Positions 5,814 to 11,092 are shown, counted from the first letter of the stretch. The stretch: DNA of 11,982 bases from Baffinella frigidus (GCA_026770585.1 MU646453.1:258700-270681); one strand, 5' to 3'. Numbers and translations: made by a program. The notes: generated by a model from the letters alone, not told the origin.

Positions 5814-5833
5814 ATGAGCGAGGTACCCCTGTA
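5814..5833 (+). mobile_element. F1 right-end remnant
   Basis: ATGAGCGAGGTACCCCTG followed by TA is the outer right end of an F1 palindrome whose other parts are missing. It abuts the interrupted F4 repeat. Confidence 0.75.
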
Positions 5834-5895
5834 GCCCCCTCGATCGGGTGGCGGCGTCACAACAGGGACAGCCTCGGTGGGGGTGCATACAGGTG

Positions 5896-6016
5896 TACAG
5901 GGGTACCTCGCTCACAAGAAACCACGCCCCCCTAGGACCCTACAGTAGGCCTATGTCTAGGGCCCTATGGTGGTCCTAGGGGGGGGGCAGTTTCTTATGA
6001 GCGAGGCACACCTGTA
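5896..6016. mobile_element. F1 palindrome, copy d
   Basis: Element 5898-6014 with TA at 5896-5897 and 6015-6016. It is an inverted twin of copy c. An extra TACAGGTG at 5888-5895 precedes it, as if another F1 end had been overwritten. Together with 5814-5833 it interrupts repeat F4, whose uninterrupted paralogue at 6947-7056 shows TA at the junction. Confidence 0.85.
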
Positions 6017-6078
6017 GGGGTGGTGGCAATGTTGGTTGGGAGTCCGAATACATACGTGTTTTATTTCGGTGAAAGACG
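6015..6078 (+). repeat. Repeat F4, right part
   Basis: TAGGGGTGGTGGCAATGTTG, then TCCGAATA.ATACGTGTTTT and ATTTCGGTGAAAGACG. It matches 6947-7010 in reverse complement at about 90 percent. Confidence 0.85.
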
Positions 6079-6093
6079 ATCCTCCAAGGAAAG

Positions 6094-6127
6094 CGTACCG
6101 AGAGGAAGCAGGGCTTTTCTGTAGGAT
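6094..6127 (-). repeat. R3 copy, first part, interrupted
   Basis: ACCGAGAGGAAGCAGGGC and TTCTGTAGGAT correspond to the start of reverse-strand R3 (compare 10201-10240). The copy breaks at TAGGAT, which is repeated at 6287-6292 beyond the F1 element. R3 then resumes. Confidence 0.6.
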
Positions 6128-6167
6128 GGGCCCGCCTCGGATTCCTGGACGGGCCCGCCTCGGAGTG
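6128..6167 (+). repeat. GGGCCCGCCTCGG doublet
   Basis: GGGCCCGCCTCGGATTCCTG and GGGCCCGCCTCGGAGTG lie back to back between the broken R3 copy and F1. The same core is at 1140 and 4708. Confidence 0.6.
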
Positions 6168-6288
6168 TACAGGGGTACCTCGCTCATAAGAAACCGCCTC
6201 ATCCTAGGACCCTACAGTAGGACCATGCCTAGGGTCCTATGCTGGTCCTAGGGGGGGGGCGGTTTCTTATGAGCGAGGTACCCCTGTA
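6168..6288. mobile_element. F1 palindrome, copy e
   Basis: Element 6170-6286 (117 bp) with intact CAGGGGTACC / GGTACCCCTG ends and TA at 6168-6169 and 6287-6288. The arms are AAACCGCC and GGCGGTTT, and the centre is CCTACAGTAGGACCATGCC. It lies inside a reverse-strand R3 copy, together with about 40 bases of GGGCCCGCCTC sequence. Confidence 0.9.
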
Positions 6289-6346
6289 GGATAGGTTCCA
6301 TTGTCCGCCTATGGTGGGAGTTAAAAGAACCTCAAGGACCTAAAGG
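6287..6346 (-). repeat. R3 copy, second part
   Basis: TAGGATAGGTTCC, TTGTCCGCCTATGGTGGGAG, AAGAACCTCAAGGACCTAAA: the remaining two thirds of a reverse-strand R3, following straight on from the F1 insertion. Confidence 0.75.
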
Positions 6347-6379
6347 TGCATCATGGGCCCAGACCCGGCACCTTCCCTG

Positions 6380-6503
6380 TACAGGGGTACCTCGCTCATA
6401 AGAAACCGCCCCCCCGTAGGACCCCCATAGGGCCCTAGCTAGGCATAGCCCTACTGTAGGGTCCTAGGGGAAGGCGGTTTCTTATGAGCGAGGTACCCCT
6501 GTA
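6380..6503. mobile_element. F1 palindrome, copy f
   Basis: Element 6382-6501 (120 bp), TA at 6380-6381 and 6502-6503. Both ends are intact, the arms are AAACCGCCCC / AGGCGGTTT, and the centre includes GGCCCTAGCTAGGCATAG with a small local duplication of CTAG. Confidence 0.9.
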
Positions 6504-6650
6504 CATGCAGAGCTGGTGAGCGTGTGCGTCTTCACCGGCGCCTGCAGTTTGTCAAGACACGCGCGGTGTAGGAGCCCTTGCGGGGTCGAAGTTCCCCCGA
6601 GAGAATAACCAAAGTGCTTTGGCACAGTTCTCTGGCTCCAACACCAGCAT
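6504..6650. other. Spacer between F1 copies
   Basis: No gene and no clear repeat, apart from a short GTCGAAGTTCCCC shared with repeat B. Confidence 0.4.
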
Positions 6651-6651
6651 G

Positions 6652-6773
6652 CACACGGGTACCTCGCTCATAAGAAAGCGCGCGCCCCCCTAGGACCATC
6701 ATAGGGCCCTACGCATAGGCCTACTGTAGGGTCCTAGGGGGTGGCGCTTTCTTATGAGCGAGGTACCCCTGTA
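6652..6773. mobile_element. F1 palindrome, copy g
   Basis: Element 6654-6771. The left end has mutated to CACGGGTACC (flank CA), and the right end CCCCTG is followed by TA. The arms read AAAGCGC and GCGCTTT, a paired change relative to copies e and f and shared with copy b. The core is CCTACTGTAGGG. Confidence 0.85.
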
Positions 6774-6845
6774 CGCTTGCGCACTCTGTTTACTTGGGGT
6801 GTGAAACGCAACGGCGGTTGGTGCAGTTGGCGCCGGATACATAGG

Positions 6846-6873
6846 GAGACAGGGGCGCGAGCGCCCCCGTCTC
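6846..6873. repeat. 28-bp GC hairpin, copy 1
   Basis: GAGACAGGGGCGCGAGCGCC continuing CCCGTCTC is a near-perfect palindrome. It is followed by (T/C)GGGAAAG and is repeated at 9028-9055 with one difference in the loop. A rho-independent-like shape is coincidental in a eukaryote. Function unknown. Confidence 0.8.
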
Positions 6874-6946
6874 TGGGAAAGGAGCACCTTGCTGCGTGTG
6901 GTGTCTCGTTGTTCTGATGCGCGTGATCTGCCTCGCTCTCTGGCAG

Positions 6947-7056
6947 CGTCTTTCACCGAAATAAAACACGTATTTATTCGGACCGCAACCAACATGGCCA
7001 CCACCCACCCCTACACCTCCTCAACACTACCGACCCCATCTTCATCTCAGCAGATC
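6947..7056 (-). repeat. Repeat F4, uninterrupted copy
   Basis: The 110-bp minus-strand copy reads GATCTGCTGAGATGAAGATG ... GAGGTGTAGGGGTGGGTGG ... TTTCGGTGAAAGACG without a break. It is the empty-site reference for the F1 insertion at 5813-6015. It ends 20 bases from the stop codon of the minus-strand gene at 7077, so it may overlap that gene's 3' untranslated region. Confidence 0.85.
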
Positions 7057-7076
7057 ATCGCTGGTCCCAGAGAACA

Positions 7077-7457
7077 TCAAATCCTGAACTCCGCGCCGAG
7101 GTGTGCTTGCAGGTCCCTCCAGCTCGTAGCGACGCTCTCTCGGAGCTTGCGGAAGTGGGGCGCCTTGGAGGTTTTACGAGCGAACGGCGCGGCGGAATCG
7201 CTCGAGGCCCTGGAGACTGTGGCAGCGAGCGGCGCGGGGTGAGTCTCGGGAGCGCTGGAGGCCCTGGAGGGTGCACGAGCCGAGGCCCTGGAGGTTGCGA
7301 GGGCGAGCGGCGCGGTTGGCGTCGCAAGAGCGATCGGTGACTTCCGGCTCTTGGCGCTTGCGAAGACCATCGAATCGCTCGCCTCCCCCTCGTCGTCATC
7401 CGCAAGGATCTGGTAATCGTCCATGTGCACCGCAAGCGCAGAATCGCGGAAGAGCAT
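7077..7457 (-). CDS. Small low-complexity protein, acidic start and basic C-terminus, unknown function
   Basis: A 126-codon frame, best of all frames here by composition. Third positions are strongly C or G, and the protein reads as a structured mosaic instead of random peptide. Residues about 12-30 are acidic (MDDYQILADDDEGEASDS). Residues about 35-95 are rich in A, S, P and R with repeated SRAS-type motifs (TSRASARAPSRASS, TVSRASSDS). The last 35 are basic and possibly helical (KTSKAPHFRKLRESV, ending GAEFRI). The first ATG is in the context TTCACGATGCTC, close to the CACCACGATGTTC of the gene at 8180. A second ATG at 7424 would give 115 residues. No signal peptide or membrane span. I do not recognise the family. 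The DNA behind the SRAS motifs is a loose CTCCAGGGCCTC repeat. It is head to head with 8180-8760. It could be one exon of a larger gene. Confidence 0.5.
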   Translation of the reverse strand: MLFRDSALAVHMDDYQILADDDEGEASDSMVFASAKSRKSPIALATPTAPLALATSRASARAPSRASSAPETHPAPLAATVSRASSDSAAPFARKTSKAPHFRKLRESVATSWRDLQAHLGAEFRI

Positions 7458-8100
7458 CGTGAAGGTTGAGGTTGGTGGTGCAGGTTAATTGAAATTGGGA
7501 CGTCGTGAAGCTTGACGTTAACAGGGGCGTTAGCATCCTTTTATCCTCTTTAGAAAGCCGTTTAAAACTGCCGTTGGCAATAGAGGGACGCAATCGGTCC
7601 ACATGTCACCAAAAAAGGAGCCATGTTTTCACGTGGGGCCGCGCCCGGAGAATTGCCCGGAGGCGGAAAGCTACGAGCTCGTACGAGATCCAATGGCTCC
7701 AGTGATGCTGACCAGGTTTACACTCCATCATGTCGATTCATGTCCTGACCCTTCCTCATCACGGGCATAACATGACCTTTTGCTGACGAGAAAATCCATT
7801 TCGGGGAATATGTCGCCTTGAGAAGTGTATTTATCGAATCACAGGGCAATCACATAGGATCTGGCCAGCCGCTGCCGGGCGCGGCGTGTAGTAATTTTCA
7901 TTGTATTTGGTCACGAAGCCGCCCTCTAAGCCCCTCTTCTGCCCTTCGGACAAACGTGCAATTGCTGACAGTTGGCGTTTTTCCCGAAATAGATTATTTC
8001 AAATAATCCCAAATTTGTTCGAATAGATAGCCTCATGCTGGACTGGACGCGATCGATGTTGGACACGACTGAAAAAAAAATGACAAAGCGGCCATTTTTT
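7458..8100. other. Intergenic region between divergent genes
   Basis: About 640 bp of lower-GC, mostly unique DNA without credible frames. Landmarks: CGTGTAGTAATTTT at 7885-7898, shared with 3447 and 9702; a perfect GATTATTT-C-AAATAATC hairpin at 7992-8008; poly-A (A9) at 8071-8079 and T6 at 8095-8100. It probably holds promoters or 5' untranslated regions for the flanking genes, but no TATA or other defined element can be assigned. Confidence 0.45.
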
Positions 8101-8179
8101 CGTGACGGAGGATAAGCGACGGATGTTCGGTTCATCATCTCCAACTCGGCACCACACCTCCTTGCCCAGACACACCACG

Positions 8180-8760
8180 ATGTTCAAGCGCACCGGTGCC
8201 CCTGGCACCAGCAGCACCGGTACCGGCAGCGCTGCTGCAAGCTTCATCAACAACCTCGCCGCGACCCTGTTCGCGCCCGTCCACCAGGCCTCAATCGACG
8301 CATTCGCCTTCCTCCCTCTCTCCCCGCGCCCTCCAGCGAGAGCATCCCCATCAACGCGACCCCTTCTCGCATCCGGATGCGCCCGCCAGCGGTATCGTTG
8401 GCGGATGGAAAGAGACCCTCGAAGATCGTCCTCCAGTCTCCAATTTCGAAACCGCAAACCACGGCCGCACGGCCCAAGATCCGCCGCCCGCCAGCGCTCG
8501 CCTCGCATGGACAGACCGCCCCGAAGACCCTCCAGTCTCCGATCGCGAAAACCAGCACGGCCGCACGGCCCAAGAAGGCTTCAGCTAAGAAGGGGGTGTA
8601 CAAGGGGCTCGGGACGCTTGAAGCAGAGCGCGTTGGGGCCGCGACGCAACGCGCGCTGGGTGGGCTCCTGCACTGCAACCAGGTACCTACCTCAACGGGA
8701 TCTGCGCCGAGGAAAAGGCTACGCATGAGGCCTCCGAAACCCCTTCGGGAAGTTTCATAG
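8180..8760 (+). CDS. Lysine/proline-rich protein with SP-x-K repeats, frame change inside, unknown function
   Basis: The coding signal runs in two frames. From ATG 8180 (CACCACGATGTTC) the frame reads MFKRTGAPGTSSTGTGSAAA, then FINNLAATLFAPVHQASIDA, with very strong C/G third positions to about 8323. From about 8325 the good codon pattern moves to the frame containing 8377 and runs to the stop at 8758-8760. It includes IPINATPSRIRM, LQSPISKPQTTAARPK and LQSPIAKTSTAARPK, then KKASAKKGVYKGLGTLEAER. The two LQSPI blocks are a ~50-bp DNA direct repeat 99 bases apart. TPSR, SPISK and SPIAK fit the S/T-P-x-K/R type phosphorylated by cyclin-dependent kinases or seen in chromatin proteins. The frame change lies in a pyrimidine run ending CCTCCAG at 8336, which looks like a 3' splice site, but no convincing donor is seen. 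A real frameshift or base error is equally possible. An in-frame upstream ATG at 8102 exists. Spliced or joined length would be about 190 residues. Confidence 0.5.
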
Positions 8761-8837
8761 GCCTCAAGCTGTGAGGGAGCAAGGACCTTCTCCGTGAACG
8801 CCGTGTAAGACTATGACCGTGCAGGCCTTGCCAGACC

Positions 8838-8938
8838 TTTAGGTCCTTCAGTTTCTTCGAGCTCCCGTCATATGCGGACACTGGAACTGGTTCTGCAGGA
8901 TGGCCCTGCTTCCTTCAGGATCGCACGAAGCCCCCCGT
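8838..8938 (+). repeat. Dispersed repeat R3, copy
   Basis: TTTAGGTCCTTCAG, TTCTTCGAGCTCCCGTCATA, GGAACTGGTTCTGCAGGATG, GCTTCCTTCAGGATCGCAC, then GAAGCCCCCC. It begins about 80 bases after the stop of the preceding gene and may lie in its 3' untranslated region. Confidence 0.85.
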
Positions 8939-9007
8939 CATGTATGCAACCCCACAGTCTGAGACGATCTCTGAGCAGGACCTCGAGAGAGGCCGCCATG
9001 CGCAATG

Positions 9008-9055
9008 TGCACGTTTGTGCACAAAGAGAGACAGGGGCGCGAACGCCCCCGTCTC
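9008..9055. repeat. Double hairpin incl. 28-bp GC hairpin, copy 2
   Basis: GTGCAC-GTTT-GTGCAC (9008-9023) is followed by GAGACAGGGGCGCGAACGCC continuing CCCGTCTC (9028-9055), the second copy of the hairpin at 6846-6873. Confidence 0.8.
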
Positions 9056-9112
9056 CGGGAAAGCAACACGCTGCTTGTGGAGGGTCCTTTCGGACCTTGG
9101 ATTGATGCTTGC

Positions 9113-9146
9113 TGCGATCCTCTGCACCGGGTGGCTTCATCGTACG
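9113..9146 (-). repeat. R3 3'-end fragment, reverse strand
   Basis: CTGCGATCCTCTGCACCGGG followed by TGGCTTCATCGTA corresponds to 10168-10200 (CCGCGATCCTCTGCACCGGG). It is the outermost tail of a reverse-strand R3 without its body. Confidence 0.6.
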
Positions 9147-9290
9147 TACGTTCCTCAATAAACGCACCTTTCTCAAGCAGAGTCTGGGCGGGAGCATGCT
9201 AATTATTTCGCTCAGCGCGGCACCGAACAGTGTCCGGGGACAAAATCGTTTCTGGCGAAGTTTGCACGCTTATTGACGCGTATTGACTTA
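9147..9290. other. Unannotated stretch
   Basis: CGTACGTACG at 9140-9149, CTCAATAAACG near 9153 (possible but unsupported polyadenylation signal) and TATTGAC twice at 9271-9287. No gene seen. Confidence 0.35.
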
Positions 9291-9357
9291 TTTAAGGGGC
9301 CCAGGACCTGCCTAGGACCTCTTGGGTGTCGAATTCGACCCCCTCGCCACTTAAGGG
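9291..9357. mobile_element. F2 element, short copy
   Basis: TTTAAGGGGCCC at the left and CGCCACTTAAGGG at the right form degenerate inverted ends. The interior has GGACCTGCCTAGGACCTC, as in 9772-9870, and the perfect palindrome GTCGAATTCGAC. Confidence 0.6.
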
Positions 9358-9363
9358 ATGGCC

Positions 9364-9444
9364 GTGTATGAGCGAGGTACCTCTGTAGGGGCCTGCAGAG
9401 ATTCAGAGGGGGGGGGCGTTGTCGTTTGAGCGAGGTAGACCCGA
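9364..9444 (+). mobile_element. F1 right-end remnants
   Basis: TATGAGCGAGGTACCTCTGTA (9365-9385) and GTTTGAGCGAGGTAGACCC (9425-9443) are two diverged F1 right ends without left arms, separated by a G9 run. Confidence 0.55.
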
Positions 9445-9720
9445 ACGATCAACAAAGTTCACTTGACGGGAGTTTCATCACACCATTCAAGTTCTAATAA
9501 AGCCACACGGTGGGCTACGAGGGATTCGAGGCCCCCAGATTTAGCGGTAACGTGACCAAAGTTGCATGAGAAAATCCTTAAAGTCAACTACCCACATGAT
9601 AAGTTGACTTTTGATGAAAGGTCCGTAGTCCACTGTGTGGAGGGGAATAACGAACGAACGAACGACAAGTCACTTCGGCCTCCTAGTACCAGTAAGGCAT
9701 GTGTGTAGTAATTTTCGTTG
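9445..9720. other. Unannotated stretch with short motifs
   Basis: No gene. Contains CTAATAAAGCC, two TTGACTT/AAGTCAAC motifs at 9579-9610 that form an imperfect inverted pair, AGTCCACTGTGTGG (9628-9641, the motif from the C palindrome), a (CGAA)n run at 9650-9664, and TGTGTAGTAATTTT at 9702-9715. Confidence 0.45.
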
Positions 9721-9723
9721 CCA

Positions 9724-9773
9724 GGAAACGACGACTTCTGATCATTTCCGGAAACGACGACTTTTGATCATCC
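9724..9773 (+). repeat. 26-bp tandem duplication
   Basis: GGAAACGACGACTT(C/T)TGATCAT followed by TTCC or CC, twice in a row, abutting the F2 element. TGATCA is palindromic in each unit. Confidence 0.85.
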
Positions 9774-9870
9774 CTTAATTGGCCATGCCGTCAAATTTGA
9801 CGGCCAGGAGGTCCTAGGCAGGTCCTAGCGCCCTACGGTAGGGCGTATGAGCCTACTGGCCACTTAAGGG
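9772..9870. mobile_element. F2 element
   Basis: Inverted ends CCCTTAATTGGCCA and TGGCCACTTAAGGG. A perfect 18-bp palindrome GCCGTCAAATTTGACGGC lies at 9787-9804. The core GGTCCTAGGCAGGTCCTAGC and CCCTACGGTAGGGCG matches 4482-4545 in reverse complement. It is 99 bp and non-coding. AT lies on each side of the ends. Confidence 0.75.
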
Positions 9871-9912
9871 ATAAGATCCGGACAGTTCACTTCAGCCGGC
9901 GGGTGGAGTGAG

Positions 9913-10014
9913 AGTCCGTTAGGTCCTTTAGGTTTTAAATGCTCCCAACATAGCCCAACGACACGCCCTTCCGTAGAAAGGACTGCAGAGAAAGCATTTT
10001 TGCTTTCGGATCGC
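9913..10014 (+). repeat. Dispersed repeat R3, diverged copy
   Basis: GTCCGTTAGGTCCTTTAGG, GCTCCCAACATAG and CTTTCGGATCGCG bracket a rearranged middle that contains the hairpin GAAAGCATTTTTGCTTTC. Confidence 0.75.
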
Positions 10015-10056
10015 GTTTAGTTTTCCAGTGCAGAGGCTTGTCTCCTGACGCGAGCG

Positions 10057-10102
10057 TTTGACCATCAAAGTTTCGATGGTTTGACCATCAAAGTTTTGAT
10101 GG
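10057..10102 (+). repeat. 23-bp tandem duplication with hairpin
   Basis: TTTGACCATCAAAGTTT(C/T)GATGG twice. The second unit contains a perfect CCATCAAA-GT-TTTGATGG stem. CTCCTGACG occurs before and after the pair (10042, 10114). Confidence 0.85.
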
Positions 10103-10167
10103 CGCCCAAATCTCCTGACGTGGGCGCCCAAAACGGCCCCAACGTCACTTTGACGTAGCCGGTTTCT

Positions 10168-10290
10168 GCCGCGATCCTCTGCACCGGGGGGGGCTGAGTG
10201 TGATCCGAAAGGAAGCATGGCCGTTCTACAGAACCAGTTCCGGTGTCCGTCTATGTTGGGAGCTCGAAGAACCTAAGGGACCTCAAGGAC
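10168..10290 (-). repeat. Dispersed repeat R3, long reverse copy
   Basis: On the minus strand this is the best R3 copy: CCTTAGGTTCTTCGAGCTCC, AACATAGACGGACACCGGAA, CTGGTTCTGTAGAACGGCC, GCTTCCTTTCGGATCACAC, then a poly-C tract and CGGTGCAGAGGATCGCGG. It shows the 3' extension missing from other copies. Confidence 0.85.
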
Positions 10291-10554
10291 GCCGCGTCGA
10301 TCTACAAGGAAAAGGGGGCGAGAAAAGGAGGCTCCGTCGGGCCAAAGTGAATAAAGTCTACATAAATGACTTATCTTCTCCGTACCAAAGCACCGTCAAG
10401 AGGGGGAGAAAAGGGGACTCGGTCGGGCCCATGTGGGTCGGGTCGGGGAGCTCATCCGTAGATTGTTCCCATCCCCTTCAGAGTGAGGTGGGCGCGGCCT
10501 TCGACGTGCCTCAGACAGAGCTAGGATGTGAACTTGACGACGACGGCTGTGTGT
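10291..10554. other. Unannotated stretch
   Basis: A 161-codon frame (10200-10685) spans it but starts inside R3 and ends in R3. GAGAAAAGG.GGCTCCGTCGGGCC (10320-10342) is repeated as GAGAAAAGGGGACTCGGTCG (10406-10425). I see no convincing gene. Confidence 0.45.
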
Positions 10555-10598
10555 CTCTCTCTGTCTCTGTCTCTGACTCTGTCTGTCCCTCTCTCCAA
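10550..10598 (+). repeat. CT/GTCTCT microsatellite
   Basis: TCTCTCTCTGTCTCTGTCTC, then TGACTCTGTCTGTCCCTCTC: an impure pyrimidine-rich hexamer repeat. Confidence 0.8.
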
Positions 10599-10673
10599 AG
10601 CACCAAACGCAGGCCCCCTCTTCTGCAGCAGAGGCCTTCGGGCCCGTCATCTCAGGCCCCCTTCAATGCATTT

Positions 10674-10771
10674 TTAGGTCCTTAAGGTTCTTCGAGCTCC
10701 CAACACAGACGGACACCGGAACTGGTTCTGCAGAAAGGCCGTGCTTCCTTTCGGATCACATCAAGCCCCCC
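10674..10771 (+). repeat. Dispersed repeat R3, copy
   Basis: TTAGGTCCTTAAGGTTCTTC, GAGCTCCCAACACAGACGGA, CACCGGAACTGGTTCTGCAG, CTTCCTTTCGGATCACATCA, then AGCCCCCC. It is close to the reverse complement of 10168-10290, so the two could pair across about 480 bases. Confidence 0.9.
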
Positions 10772-10824
10772 TGTCCTGACATCTTAGGCCCCTTCCCTCC
10801 GTTCATCTGGCGCCCCTTCCTTCC

Positions 10825-10880
10825 TCTTCTTCTTTATTACTCTCGAAACAAGTCCTAGATAGGCCCTTACGCCTTGAGTC
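10825..10880 (+). repeat. Dispersed repeat R2, truncated copy 3
   Basis: CTTCTTCTTTATTACTCTCG, AAACAAGTCCTAGATAGGCC, CTTACGCCTTGAGTC. It is cut off where the C-rich minisatellite begins. Confidence 0.75.
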
Positions 10881-10942
10881 CCTTCCCCCCTGGCGCCTCC
10901 CCCCCCGGCGCTTTCCCCCCTGGCGCCTTCCCCCCTGGCGCC
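10881..10942 (+). repeat. 15-16-bp minisatellite (TTCCCCCCTGGCGCC)n
   Basis: Four units of CTTTCCCCCCTGGCGCC type in tandem. A fifth diverged unit (CATCTGGCGCCCCTTCC) lies upstream at 10804-10820. Confidence 0.85.
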
Positions 10943-10982
10943 ACAGAAGCAGAAGCTTTTGGGCCCGTCGCTTTGGTGGTTA

Positions 10983-11092
10983 CATCGTCTTTCCACTTCG
11001 GGTGCTCCCGCCTGCGTCCGATGTTGAGGGTTGAGGGTTGGGGGTTGGGGGTTTGGGGCTTGGGGGGGACGATCCGAAGTGGAAAGACGATG
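10983..11092. repeat. G-rich telomere-like block bounded by perfect 19-bp inverted repeats
   Basis: CATCGTCTTTCCACTTCGG (10983-11001) and its exact reverse complement (11074-11092) enclose TTGAGGG/TTGGGGG/TTTGGGG repeats. The left 84 bases recur at 11197-11275 with a diverged CGTCTTTCCATTTCGG. Confidence 0.85.

Noticed and set aside
4203-6773. CRISPR-like array of regularly repeated palindromes
   Set aside because: The repeats are ~117 bp, irregularly spaced, individually flanked by TA and in both orientations, with no cas genes. They are transposon-type elements.
6846-6873. Rho-independent terminator
   Set aside because: The GC hairpin lacks a U-tract, and the context is eukaryotic.
7055-7435. 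Alternative minus-strand 126-codon frame, and plus-strand frames over 7101-7462
   Set aside because: They are Arg/Pro- or Gly/Arg-rich, typical of off-frame readings of GC-rich coding DNA. The frame ending at 7077 has the sensible composition.
7999-8726. Minus-strand frames of 169 and 159 codons opposite the gene at 8180
   Set aside because: Antisense shadows of a GC3-rich coding region. The plus-strand frames have the better codon pattern and a reasonable start context.
9140-9160. Polyadenylation signal CTCAATAAACG and similar AATAAA motifs (5303, 9496, 10350)
   Set aside because: Short motifs expected by chance. None is placed after a supported coding region at the usual distance.
10200-10685. 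161-codon plus-strand open frame
   Set aside because: It starts inside a reverse R3 copy, runs through a CT microsatellite, and ends in another R3 copy. R3 is not conserved in frame.
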